DNA from: Cycas panzhihuaensis
Lineage: Eukaryota > Cycadophyta
Reading direction: 5' to 3'
Assembly (NCBI GenBank): GCA_023213395.1
Contig: CM041465.1
Location: forward strand, 42,415,741-42,479,740
Length of the DNA stretch: 64,000 nucleotides
Program-made: the position numbers and the translations under genes
The notes under the pieces: generated by a model
What the model saw: only the letters and a program-made list of their open reading frames with translations
Databases searched by the model: none
Told to the model about the DNA's origin: nothing
Part shown: positions 37,872 to 49,664 of the stretch, piece after piece
Layout: the number at the start of each line of letters is the position of its first letter
How positions within the stretch are numbered: the stretch's first letter is position 1

Positions 37872-39700
37872 AATGTCCATTGTGTAAAACTCCAAGTTTA
37901 TCTTTAAATTTATGGAACTTAATTTTTCCTAATGGCTTTGTGAATATATTTACTATTTGATCTTCAATGTTGTAATATACCAACTTGATTTCACCTACTT
38001 GGACTAATTCTCGAATGAAGTGATATTGAGTTTTAATATGCTTAGTTCTGCCATGAAAAATTAGATTTCAAGTTATCTGAATGGTGCTTTGATTGTCATA
38101 CCAAATCTTAGTAGGGCCTTTTTGTTCTATTTCAAGATCTTGTAGGAGTCACCATAACCATACTATTTCACATGCCCTTGAAATTACTGCTTTGTACTCT
38201 GCTTCTGTTGTAGATAGGGAAACTGTATTCTATTTCTTAGTGCTCCATGCTATAGCTATTGAACCTAAACTAAATATATATCTTGAAGTAGATTTCCTAT
38301 CATTAATGCCTCTTGCTTGATCTAAATCTATATACCCAATCAACTTGAAGTTTGGTAAAGTTTTATAATGTAACCCATATTCTATTATGCCCTTTAAGTA
38401 TTGTAACATCCTTTTTACTACTTTCCAATGAGTGGACTTGGGATCTTGCATGAATCTTGACACTACAGTGACCACATGTATAATGCCTTATCATATTGAT
38501 GTTAGATAAATCAAGTTACTAATTAATTATCTATAGAGTGCAGGATCCATTGGTGTAGAATTATCAAGTTTAGATAACTTGATCCCAACTTTGGAAAGTG
38601 TGGTTAGGGCTTTGCAATCATTTATCTTGAACTTTTGGAGTAAGTCTAAGGTGTACTTTCTTTAGGAAATAAAAATACCATCTTCATCTTGCCATACTTC
38701 CAAACCTAAGAAGTAATGTGTCAAGCATGAATATGTCATTTCAAACTGCTTACACATATCTTCCTTAAATTTTTACGAAAGATGGGAGTCATTTCTTGTG
38801 TAGACATGATCATCTATATAAAGTCCCATTATTAGAATGGAGTCTCCTTTGTTATTGATGTATAAATTTGGACCCAATTGGGTTCTTTTAAATCCTTGGT
38901 CTTTGAAGTATTTATTGATTCAAGAGTACCATGCCTTGGGTACTTGTTTTAGTGCATAAAATATCTTTTTTAACTTGTATACTTTATCTTCTCCCCCCTA
39001 ACTTCAAAACCTTGGGGCTGATGGATATAGATATATTCTTCAAATTACCCATTAATAAATGCACTTTCAAAATCTATTTGGTGAACATCTTATCCTTTTT
39101 GGGTAACCAAACTCAACATCATGTGAATAGTTTCTATGTGTGTGACAGGAGCAAACGTTTCACTATAGTCTATGCCTTCCCTTTGGGAATAACCTTTTGC
39201 TATGAGTTTGGCCTTATGTTTATCAATTGATCCATCATATCTGAACTTGGTCTTATAGACCTATTTGGTACCAATAGCCTTTTTGTTAGGAGGAAGATCA
39301 ACCTCTTTCCATGTATCATTTTTTACTATGGAGTTATATTCCTCCTCCATTATTTTTCTCTAATCATCATGTATATTGGCCTCGTTAAAGGTATGAGGCT
39401 TATGAGTCTCCATGACTCAACTCATAAGGGTAAAATTTACCCTATGGGAATGAGTAGATCTTCTATTGTAGTCATTGTCCAAAATATTTTCTATATTAGA
39501 GTTCCTTTGAATCCACCTAGGAAATCTTTGTAATGGAGGTTAAGAGGAAGTTCCCTCCCCACTTAGGACATCAATAAATTATCTTGAGTCCTACCTAGGT
39601 GGCATATATATGGACCTAGTGGTTGAATCAAGGTTTATTATAACTCCTTTTCCTTTGTCTTGACTATAATCAATGTGATAACAATCATTTTCTTGGAAGA
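37872..39700 (-). pseudogene. Cop3 RT and RNase H, decayed
   Basis: Minus-strand RVT_2 with the catalytic box as YIDD (MGLYIDDHVYT, near 38825). The section 38230-38475 is open: VVSRFMQDPKSTHWKVVKRMLQYLKG and GYIDLDQARG, the connection into RNase H. The protein end, at 37789-37983, reads YYNIEDQIVNIFTKPLGKIKFH, the usual Copia carboxy end. Stops and frameshifts separate the blocks. Confidence 0.87.
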
Positions 39701-40960
39701 TAACATCCCTGCTCACCATGACTTTTCATGATTTGGGATTATAAATGTTATAGGATTTGGAGGCATCATTATACCCAATAAATATATATTTGTTGTTTTT
39801 ATCATGTAGCTTAGTTCTCTTTTGTTCAGGGACATGGACATAAGCTAGACAACCAAAAACTCTTAAATAGTAGATATAGGTTTGTATCTAGTCCATGCTT
39901 CTTTAGGTGTCAACCACCTAAGGGCTTCGGTAGTACACCTATTGAGTAAATAAACAACTGTATGGATTGCCTCATCCCAGAATTCATATCCCAATCTTTT
40001 ATCCTTCAACATACACCTAGTCATTTTAACTATGGTATAGATTTTTCTTTCAGCCATCCTATTTTATTAAGGGGTGTAGGGATTTGTGAGTTATTTCTTG
40101 ATTCCATGATGTGTACAATAGGCCTTAAACTCATTTGAGATAAACTCTCTCCCATTCTCTAATCTTAGGGAGAGTATCTTATGTCTAATTTGTCTCTTTG
40201 CAAAGGTTTTAAAGTCAAAAAAGTATTAGAATGTATCAAACTTAAACTTTAAGAAGTAGACCCAAGTTTTTCTTGTATAGTCATCAATAAATATGAGAAA
40301 ATATTTAGCACTTTCTAGTGAAGGGACATCCATGGAACCACAAAGATTTGTATAGATTAGTTAGAGTGGCCCTTTTTCTCTATAGTTTCCATCCACAAAG
40401 CTTTCTCTATATTGTTTCTAAGGAGACACCCTTCACAAATATTTTTGTCCACTTCAATATGAGGTAACCCATCAACCATGTTTATTTTCTTCATGAGTGC
40501 TAAACTATTATAATTTAAATGACCAAATCTCTTATGCCACATATCATTATCAAACTTGATTTTTGTTCTCAAAGCATAGTTATTTGAAGGAGTGAGAACT
40601 AGATTGAAAAGCCTATCTTTAGTCATTTTACCTTTGGCAACTACCACATTTTTCTTTCTTTTACCCTTAATGGTGTATTTGCCATTGTTAAATATGACTT
40701 TTTAATCTTGACCCATCATCTATCCTATTGATAAAAGATTCTTTTTCAATACTAGAACATAGAGTACATCATCTAAATGTCGATATTCACTTGTTTTAGT
40801 CTTTGGGATGATATTACCTCTTCTAATAGATTTGTGAGATGTGTCATCTCTAAACATAATAGACCCTTTTCTAGTTCTATTCATGGTTTGAAAAATATCT
40901 TATTTGTGGGTCATATGGGTGGAGCAACTAGAATCAATATACCAACTATCATCTTCTTCC
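39701..40960 (-). pseudogene. Cop3 protease and integrase, decayed
   Basis: The protease site at 40927-40935 reads DSS (YIDSSCSTHMT), the same change as in Cop2. The pre-integrase zinc motif is intact: WHKRFGHLN and ICEGCLL (40357-40647). In the core, the expected RLDNGGEF reads LENGREF and TPQQNG reads TP, two TAA codons, NRMAERK, so the second Asp is lost while the Glu is kept. The tail 39863-40057 is open (MLKDKRLGYEFWDEAIHTVVYLLNR). Confidence 0.87.
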
Positions 40961-41433
40961 TCATGAATAATAAAGCTAGAGAGGAATATTTGATCATTCT
41001 CCCTTGTTTCCACAACTGTGTTGGTACTTCCCCTAGTGGGTAGACCATTCTTGGAAAAACATTTATGTTTCGTGTGACCAACTCTATTGCAAAATGAGTA
41101 GTGAAGTGAATCCCTTCTCCCATAACTAAGGCTCCTACTATAAGGATTAGTTCTATCAACATTGGATGGTCTTTCCTTTTCCAAATATGGGGCTCAGTTA
41201 TCCCTTTATCTATTATTATGATAGTTTAAGTTGGTCTTTTAAGAGTGCATGTGCCCTTGATAATTATGGCAACATTAGTTTGCCCTATGATGCCTTTCTT
41301 GACTTTGATATCAATTATGGCTAGGATTCCTTTGATTTTCTCCTTGATGTCTTTGATGTAGAGTTTAATACCTTGCTTACCTTTCTTAGCATATTTCTTA
41401 TCTAGGGTTTCTTTCTCTCCTCCTTAGGGATTG
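40961..41433 (-). pseudogene. Cop3 gag, C-terminal part, separated by Cop4
   Basis: It continues gag after the Cop4 insertion: RRRERNPR and a Ser/Gln/His-rich linker, then the zinc knuckle at 41059-41100. The first ligand is Tyr (TAC) and Cys, His and Cys remain. The same linker in Cop2 supports the reading. The junction with 48989 is in frame (KSRN|QSLRRRERN). Confidence 0.87.
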
Positions 41434-41438
41434 GTTCC

Positions 41439-41736
41439 TGAAAAGAGTGGATTTATCCTTCATCTCCATGCACTAAACACAAAGGCAAACATGGGAGCAA
41501 GAGAGACTTGAGAGAAAGAAAGTAGCTCTCACAAAATGGGGAGGTAAAGAATGAATCTCCTCCATTGAGCTTTACTTTTATATTGAGAGAGGGAGCATTT
41601 GAGTTAGGTGAAATGAAATTACACATAATGCACATGAAAGTGCATTTCACTTAAGTGATCTAATTTAAAGTTCACTTAAGACCCTTTTTCGAAATAATCA
41701 ACTAATGTAATGACCTTATGTCATTAACCCTTTTCA
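41439..41736 (-). repeat. Cop4 3' LTR
   Basis: 298 bp, TGAAAAGAGTGG to CATTAACCCTTTTCA. The TATA copy is at 41575-41583. Confidence 0.97.
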
Positions 41737-41737
41737 A

Positions 41738-41748
41738 TCTCCCCCTTA
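41738..41748 (-). other. Cop4 polypurine tract
   Basis: Minus-strand AAGGGGGAGAT lies next to the 3' LTR. Confidence 0.92.
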
Positions 41749-42199
41749 ATGGTAGAAGGTCATTTCATTCTATTTTATTCTATCTTATGAGGTCTTCATT
41801 TGAGCCTCTTACAAAGCAAACTAGTATGATACTTTTGTGGGAAACCCTCATGGGAAAAACCCACAAATTTTCTAATCTACTAACCTGCTCAGTACTCTTT
41901 AAATGTAGCCAGATAGCCAATCAAGACAATAAATTTTGTAGCGAAATCTCGAGTCTCCATATACCATTTGGTCATCCCCATGCCCTTTCGTGTTTTCACA
42001 GTTCCGATTTTCCAAAATGATACAACCCTTATCCTTTCGCCCACATGGGTTTTCACGAATGGGATAGAGCAGAGACTTACTCTTGTCCTTTCGCGCCCAC
42101 AAGGGTTTTCACGAATGAGACAGAGTATGATGGTCCTATTGACATCTCCTTCAATCGCCGAGATGGAGGCCCTAAAATTTGAGTTGCTTTGAATCGCTC

Positions 42200-43700
42200 A
42201 AACTTCACCCTCTTCGGTGGTTTGGTGAAGATATCGGCCACTTGATCTGGCGTGGGCGGATCTCAATTGAATTGTGCCATCATGAACTAGTTCTCTAATC
42301 CGTGAACTTTTGTACTTATATGTTTGGTACGATCATGAAATACGGATTTTTAGCCATCCGGATTGTAGATTGATTATCTACATGTAAGCTAGTAGAACTT
42401 GTTTGGGTGGCATTTAATGTATTCAACAATTTTCTAAGCCATATCACCTCCTTGCTTGTCTCGAAGCGTGATGTACTCGGCTTGACGATTGAGTCTACAA
42501 CTATCTTTTGCCATGCGGATCTCCATGATATTGGTCTTTGTTCCAAGAAATGTTACGCACTGCACGTAGATCTTCCTGTGTCTTTATCTTCAAAGAAAGT
42601 CCGAGTCCGTGTATACATAAAGTTTAAATTCGCATTGGGTTCATACAATGCACCATATTTGCTAGTCGTCTTTAGGTACCTCAACACTCGTATTGCAGAT
42701 TGCCAATGATTCTGCTTAGGATTTGTCATGAATCTTGCAAGAATGCTGACAGAGTGTGCAATATCTGGCCTTGTGTTGGTAGTATAGATGAGACTACCTA
42801 CAAGTTGCCTGTAGAGTGTTGCATCTGCCTCCCTATTGTCACCATCAACTGAGAGCTTAATATTAGGCTCCATAAGTGTATCCACTGGTCGAGCACCTTC
42901 CAACTGAAACTTTGTCAAAAGATCATTGATATATTTTTCTTGGGAGAGAAAGATTTTGCCATCCTTTTGAGTTACTTCAATTCCCAAGTAATATTTCATC
43001 AACCCAAGGTCGATAATTCAAAAGTTTTAGCAAGGTCCTTCTTCACCGGTGATTACTGCTCACTATTCCCGCTATGAGCATGTCATCCACAAAGATTAAG
43101 AGGTAAGTGACTTTATCATTTTGGCGCTTGATGAATAATGTTGCATCAATATCTTGATAGTCACAAACCTCATATCCAAGTTGCCTCATTCTTTCGAGAC
43201 AACTTGGTAAACCAAGCACGAGGGGCTTGCTTTAGGTCAGAGGACTTTTGAGCCTACAAACTTTATGCTCTGATCGATCTCGTATCCTTCCGTGAGCCAT
43301 GTAAATTTCTTCTTTAAGGTCCCCATTGAGAAATGCGGTCATAACATCGAGTTGGTGGATTTTCCAACCCCTGAGCGACCCAAGGCTATTAGAGTTCGAT
43401 TGTAGGCCACTTGGTTGTAGGAGCAAAGATTTCGGTGTAGTCAATGCCTTCCCTTTGCGTGAATCCTTTTGCTACCAACCTCGCCTTGTGTTTTCTAGGG
43501 TGCCATCCGATCTATACTTGTTTTGAACACCCATTTATTTTGAACTACCTTTCTTCCAAGTGGTAGATCAACAAGCTCCCATGTACCGCTCTTAATAAGA
43601 GATTGATACTCTTCGCTCATGGCATTTCTCCAAGCCGCATGCTTTACGACTTCTTGGTGCGTTAGGGGCTCTTCATTAAGAGCAAGATGCGATTCTGTGG
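42200..43700 (-). pseudogene. Cop4 RT and RNase H, frameshifted
   Basis: RVT_2 starts near 43690 (AAWRNAMSEEYQSLIKSGTWEL in a shifted frame) and continues VHQLDV-type sequence at 43232-43444 (HQLDVMTAFLNGDLKEEIYM). The catalytic box is FVDD (LLIFVDDMLIAG) near 43080. The section 42553-43002 is open, with MKYYLGIEVTQKDGKIFLSQ and YTTNTRPDIAHSVSILARFM. RNase H continues at 42316-42546 (LHVDNQSTIRMAKNP). Breaks are frameshifts. The domains look otherwise well preserved. Confidence 0.9.
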
Positions 43701-44092
43701 TTCAAGCTCAACGGAAAGTGATTCATGCATCCTTGCTCTATGGGCACTTCTAGTGCCGGTTTTGCCTACCTCATCCGGTCGCATGTCCTTGTGTAGTCGG
43801 TAGGCTTCACGAAAACCTCGAGTTGGGAATGAGGTTTTCATTTCCACAACCTCTTGGTCTTCGCTTTGATCCCGAAAAGGATCATGTGAAATATTTGGCA
43901 CGGAGGAAGTTGGCGATCTTTGGAGAAGATGGGCCGACCACGGATGTTGGAGAAGATGATCCTTCTTCTATGGCTTTGCCTTTGTCAACTCGTGCTCACA
44001 AATGATGGTCTTTGGATGTGTACACATTGGATTGGAGTCACACTTGTATCCTCCGAGGCTCTATTGTCGATTCCAAGATTTTAAGCATCTGC

Positions 44093-45513
44093 TCAAAGAT
44101 CTCCCCTAAATTTTGGAATCTGGACATCAAATTCAGTAGCATCATTAAATCGATATGAAGGCGTCTTGGAGTCAAGTCTGAGTAATTGATCTTCGGTCTC
44201 TGCAAAGATAACATCTCTAGTGATGATGATTTTGCGCTCTGAAGGTATAAAAACCTTGTATCCCTTTTTGTCCATAGGGTATCCGGCAAAGATGCCTTTG
44301 ATGGCTCTATCTTGGAGCTTATTTCTATGTTCTGCAAAATATGAGCATAACAAGTAGAGCCAAAAATTCAAGTGCGAGATAGAGGGGTTTGTCCATACCA
44401 CATTTCATGTGGAGAGGGGCCGAGCTTGGAGGGACTAACGGTGTTGATGCAATACACGAGTCCGGATAGCCTCGGCCAAAGATAGATAGGGACATTCTTA
44501 TATACCAAAGATAGCACGAGCCATATTCATGATGGTCTGTTCATACGCTCGGCAACTCCATTTCTTTGGGGTGTACACCAATAGTGGTCTGATGTTTGAT
44601 TCCACGTTGACGTAGGTACGATTCAAACTCATTGGATGTGTACTCGCCACCATTGTCAGTCCTGAGTATTTTGATCTTGAATCGATTCATTTTCCACGCG
44701 GGCCTTGAAAGCTTAAAACATAGAAAAGCTTCATCTTTCTTTGCAAGAAAAGCAACCCATACTTTCTTGGTAAAATCATCAATGAAAGTAATATAGTACC
44801 ACTTCTGTTTGATAGAAGGGATGGGCATAGGACCGCATATATCTGAGTGTACAAGCTGCAAAGGTTGGGTAGATTTCCACTGACTACGAGGAAAGGGTTG
44901 TCTTTGAGATTTAGCAATAATACATGCTTCACATTTAAAGGGCTTGGAGGGGAACTTAGGCAAACCAGGAAGAGTGTCTTGTAGTTCTCTTAAACGATTA
45001 ATTTTGATATGGCCCATACGAGCATGCCATAGAGCTGCTTGGGACAACTTTTGAGGAGTCAGGGTTGTGGTAAAAACAAATTCATCATCAACAAAGTTGA
45101 CTTCAGAGGATGGTGAGCCAGTTAGGCGAAAAAGTTTACCATCAAGAATTCCAAATCATAACCACGATTTGAAGGAGGGTGAATGACACGTAGAGTTTGA
45201 TTGTTTGCGATTACACTCGGATCAAATCCACGAGAGACAAGGGTGGATAGGGAGGCGATTACGCCCGGGCGTGAATATATAAAACATCAACAAGTGTAAA
45301 ATTTGGAAGGCCTGGGAGTTTCAGAGAAACTGTTCCAAGTCCTTCGACTGGCTGAGATGATTTGTCAGCCATGTGTACAACACCACGAACTTTAGAGTCA
45401 AAATCTTGAAAGAACTGGCGATGACAAGTCATGTGTTGTGTTGCTCCAGTATCCATGATCCACGATGAAGTATTTGAGGTAGCACTATTTGCAACTCCAA
45501 GTGGTGAAGGCAA
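44093..45513 (-). pseudogene. Cop4 protease and integrase, frameshifted
   Basis: The protease catalytic triplet is intact in WIMDTGATQHMT (45259-45513). The integrase zinc site is intact: WHARMGHIK and CEACIIAK (44541-45047). Core motifs: LVHSDICGPM and ILRTDNGGEY give two Asp. The Glu motif NGVAERMNR is present just after a one-base frameshift near 44560. The linker 44093-44401 has CSYFAEHRNKLQDRAIKGIFAGY and VIFAETED. All three DDE residues are thus encoded. Confidence 0.92.
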
Positions 45514-45699
45514 AAGTGAATAAGCATAGCCACAATGAGCCTCAATATACTTAGTGGATCTATCAACAACATTTGATGAAGTGGTCCCAATTCTTTGAAG
45601 GTGTGCATGAGCAAATTACGTTCCACCAAAAGCATCTTCAAAAGAAGTATTTTCAACATTATGTGCACCATGGCGCTGTTGATAACTTGGTAGTTTGTT

Positions 45700-46654
45700 G
45701 GTGGCAGTTCTGTAATTTTTGGCATAATGTCCTCTTCTATTACACCTTTGGCACACGATTGTTTGATTTTCAGTCAAGTATTAAATTTGCCGGATTGTCT
45801 CTAATTATTGGATCTAGGCCCAGGTTGATTATCTTGCCCTTGGCCTTGAGATCGCTTTTTGTTGGAATTGAGGAGCACTGTTGACTAAGAGGACGTTGTC
45901 CTTGTTGTCTACCTCTTCCTCTTCCTGAATTACCACCTCTCGAGAGTATTGACCTTGATATTTGGTGTAACAAAGATCTTCTTCCACTTCAAAAGCGAGA
46001 TCAATTGGATCGATGTAGTGGCAAAGTTGGTATCAAAGGTCTTATCAAATTCAATGAACTTATCGGAAGATCCTCAAAGTTTAGGGTCTTTAAAGTTCCT
46101 TGGATTGAAGACTCCCCAATAGATTTTTATAATCTGGGATATGGAGACATGAATGAATCAAGAAAGCCCATGTAATGCATTGAGTTTTAAAATCTTTATC
46201 AATGGCTTACTTGATCGACGAAGGAGATTGATTGTCTCACTTGCATGTCCTTTTTGCATTTTCAATTTGTTCATCTTCAGCACTAAGTGAACAAATTCTA
46301 AGTCTGATTTAGTGTCAAAGTTCTTCTTAAGAACTTCAAGAACTTTCCATGCTGTATCATGTACTTCATCAATGAGATTATGCGAGAATAATCAGTGACA
46401 AGCAGTATCCCTGCACGGATTTTATCATCATCAAGTTCCCATTGGCGTTTAGCTTCAGCTTCAGTGGGAGCAGTTGGAGCACCTCCTACTGAAGCAGTTG
46501 TGGTAGTCAGAATGCAGCAATGTGGTGTAGGTTGTAAGTGATCTCTCCATAGACCTTCATACTTTGCAGCATTTCTAACACCAGTGAACCACATGTCCCA
46601 ATTTTCTTTCCCTTTTAGAATGCAGTTCACATTTTGCTTGAACTGTGAAGACAT
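45700..46654 (-). pseudogene. Cop4 gag, frameshifted
   Basis: The ATG at 46654 opens MSSQFKQNVNCILKGKEN, a usual Copia gag start. Open to 46298, then a frameshift (around 46310) after which KSDLEFVHLVLKMNKLKMQK continues. A Gly/Arg/Gln-rich part at 45770-45973 leads to the zinc knuckle at 45712-45753: CQRC, H, and Tyr (TAC) at the last ligand. Breaks are indels, not nonsense codons. They could be sequencing errors. Confidence 0.9.
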
Positions 46655-48671
46655 TGTGTCTTTTTAGAAGGGAAGAAATGAATAAGGGACTATAAAAGTG
46701 ATGGTAATAAATGACCGATCACTATTTACAAATGGGAAATATAATGAAGTAGTGTAGAAGAAGGAAGAAGAAGTGAGAATGGTTGCTCAAAGATGAAGGA
46801 AGCAACTTTAGAGAAAAGTCACCAACACTTGTGACAAATATTAACCTGACGCAGCAGGAATATGAGAAGCACTATGATAAAAATTGGCCATTAACACTTG
46901 TGGCAAATATTAACCTGACGCAGGAATATGAGAAACACTATGATTGTGATTACACTATGGATCACTTTTTACAAATAAGTAAGTGACCAATATACAAGAT
47001 TGTAGGCCAATGTAGAAGTTGACATCATTGGGTTTACACAACTTAAAACTCGAATGTAGGATGCGTAATCAACCCAATAACCTCTAACTTGTGTCCAACG
47101 TGTAGTTGATGTTGTTGAAGGGATGCCTAGGCTTCTAGTAGAATTAATTTGGCCTTCACCCGCGATACATAATCGTGCTTGGTGATGAAATCCAAGTCAC
47201 AACGGAGCCAGTACTCCCAATCCTCATCCAGTTCACCAATGAGAAGCTATATACCTCCTCTAAAGAGTGGTACGTGCATACCCATGGATATGACGGATAT
47301 TGGATCGGTATATTTTAATCTTGTATTAAAGTTTCGCTTTTCCGGTTGGTTATCAAGATGATCCATGATTGAGGCACGATGGTATGGCTAACCAAACCTC
47401 ACCAATATTCCGGTTTAGTCCAGTGCCAACTTGAAACCCACACCTCCTTTATGGCACGGCATTCTGCCAACCAAGGTATCTCAACCTTGGCGAGTGTGTG
47501 AATAGGTACAAGATGGCGGAAAATAGCGTACGTGATGCGTTCCTTTTAGGAAGAGTGAAAAGATTATCGAATTGCATCAAACGTACATTTAACTGAAAAT
47601 AATGCTTGCTTGGAGTGCTTTTGGAGTGCTTGCTTGAAGTGTCTTTGGTGTGCTTGCTTTGAGTGATTTTAGAGTGTTAAAATGCAATGCTAATAAGTGA
47701 GTGAGGACACCAGATATTGCTCCGATCCAGGTGTTTTTTTTTCACTTTGACAATGGGCTTTTAAGCCTTATAAAAAGGAAGAAATTTTCTTCACTTTTTT
47801 TTTTCTTTTTTTTGTTAATACAAAAAAAGTACTCTTCACTAAATCTGCAATAACTTTCTCCCACGATGCCGAAATGGAGTGCCGATTTTTGTGCTACAAA
47901 CTAGACTTAGATCTTCATCTCCAGGAAGTGGAATCAGGTCCAAATGAGTTCGGAAAGTTTTGTGACCCGAAAAGTTAAGAAATGATATTTTTCCCGAATT
48001 CTTACTAAAAATAACTCATTCACTAAAACAGCAATAACTTCCTCATACGACATCCAAATTAGGTGCTGATTTTTGCACTGGAAAGTAGACTTAGAGCCCC
48101 ATCTTTTACAATTGGAATCACTTCAATTGGATCTCTGTAGATGATTTTGCGGACACATGAAGTTCAGTAATCAAATTGCATTTCTACAGAAATTTCAGCT
48201 TGCTAATATCTCATTAACACATGATACCATATGAAATTTCCATCATTTTTTGATCACCAAGATCCTAATATGGGCAAGGTGAGAGCATATAATGATATAT
48301 ATTTTCAATGGCTCAAAATTGTTTAAAAAAAATGGGTAAAAACGCCCCTTACAATCATTCTTCTAAATGCTGGAAAAATTTCGGCAGCATTTCCCCTTGT
48401 TAAATGGACAAAAAAAGGGAAAAGAAAAAGAAGAATGAGATAGCATGAATGGCTAGCAAAGGATTGGAATCGTTGGGCCTTACAACTCCTTGTATTATGC
48501 TTCCAAACCTGCAAAAGAGAAAGGAAAAGCAAACAATACAAAATATGCTATCATAATAACTTGAAAATGTTTCTAAATTCACTTTCACAATCTCCTTCAC
48601 CACATGGATTGTGGGGGAGAAGGAAGTGATGGCTCCATTGCAAGTGCAAGTGGGGAATATGAAGGAAGCAA
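46655..48671 (-). other. Cop4 5' leader with internal repeats
   Basis: A 2.0-kb leader without confirmed genes. It holds two tandem-like repeat pairs. The first is 46821-46878 with 46889-46942 (sharing AATATTAACCTGACGCAG). The second is 47833-47920 with 48017-48105 (sharing GCAATAACTT and TAGACTTAGA). A minisatellite of GAGTGCTTGCTT-like units lies at 47606-47680. Short ORFs here have no recognisable homology. Confidence 0.8.
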
Positions 48672-48683
48672 GCTCTGATACCA
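48672..48683 (-). other. Cop4 primer binding site
   Basis: Minus-strand TGGTATCAGAGC, perfect methionine-tRNA site, separated from the LTR by TG. Confidence 0.96.
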
Positions 48684-48685
48684 CA

Positions 48686-48983
48686 TGAAAAGAGTGGATC
48701 TATCCTTCATCTCCATGCACTAAACACAAAGGCAAACATGGGAGCAAGAGAGACTTGAGAGAAAGAAAGTAGCTCTCACAAAATGGGGAGGTAAAGAATG
48801 AATCTCCTCCATTGAGCTTTACTTTTATATTGAGAGAGGGAGCATTTGAGTTAGGTGAAATGAAATTACACATAATGCACATGAAAGTGCATTTCACTTA
48901 AGTGATCTAATTTAAAGTTCACTTAAGACCCTTTTTCGAAATAATCAACTAATGTAATGACCTTATGTCATTAACCCTTTTCA
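48686..48983 (-). repeat. Cop4 5' LTR
   Basis: 298 bp identical to 41439-41736 except one base. Confidence 0.97.
48822..48830 (-). promoter_or_regulatory. Cop4 LTR TATA box
   Basis: Minus-strand ATATAAAAG in the 5' LTR, a good plant TATA box. Its position about 140 bp from the right end of the LTR suits the U3/R border of a 298-bp LTR. Confidence 0.7.
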
Positions 48984-48988
48984 GTTCC

Positions 48989-49664
48989 TAGATTTAGGGG
49001 TTCCAATTTGTGAGTTTTATTGTATTCTTGCCTTGGTTGCAAAGGCATGCTCAAGTGACTTACTTGTATTCTTCTTCTCCTCAACTACCATCAACATGGT
49101 ACTTAGGTGTTTAATTTTCAAGGTACTTAAATCCTTTGACACCTTTATACTAGTTGCCACCATTTCAAACCTTTTTACTTTACCAATACACCTTAAGATT
49201 CTCTTAATAGTCCTTTGTTCAATTAATATTTCTCTAAGGGATCTCATCTGATTGACGAGGTCTTGGACCTTGGTCATGAATTCTATAACTGATTCGTTAA
49301 GCATCATCCTTAGGTTTTCAAACCTACTCTTTAAAGTTTATAGCTTGAATGAAGCTACCCCTTCATAAATCAACTGTAAGGTGTCCCAAGCTTCCTTATA
49401 TTTTATCGCCTCACTTACCCTAAGAAATATATGATCCTCTAGGGCATAAAATATTAATGTAAGGACCTCATTATCCTTCTTTATATTCTCCTTATATGGT
49501 AAGTTCTCTAGATCTGTTGTATTTTACCCTAGTTTGGTGTATCCTATTCTTACAATGTCCCACATGTCTTTGGTGATAAAGATGGGTCTTATCCTTCTAT
49601 TCTAGTCTAAGAAATTAGATCCATCAAATTTTGGAATAAACAAGTTACCAAAATTAGCTGCCAT
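48989..49664 (-). pseudogene. Cop3 gag, N-terminal part
   Basis: The ATG at 49664 opens MAANFGNLFIPKFDGSNFLD followed by a TAG codon where Trp is usual. It continues ITKDMWDIVRIGY and YALEDHIFLRVSEAI, and the open section 49017-49307 has VQDLVNQMRSL and LEHAFATKARIQ. It ends at the Cop4 target duplication GTTCC. Confidence 0.9.

Larger units (their letters stand above)
41439..48983 (-). mobile_element. Cop4: young, structurally complete Ty1/Copia element in Cop3 gag
   Basis: 7545 bp with two 298-bp LTRs that differ at one position (T/C, near 41453 and 48700), TG...CA ends (TGAAAAG/CTTTTCA), identical target duplications GTTCC (41434-41438 and 48984-48988), a perfect PBS and a PPT. The order is leader, gag, PR, IN, RT, RNase H on the minus strand. 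The polyprotein frame is broken by several single-base indels but by almost no nonsense codons, unlike every older element here. It is the most recent insertion in the window. Confidence 0.97.

Noticed and set aside
46783-46986. Small ORF with a repeated EYEKHYD segment, possibly a peptide gene
   Set aside because: It lies antisense in the Cop4 leader, and the protein repeat follows from the DNA duplication. There is no independent evidence of coding.
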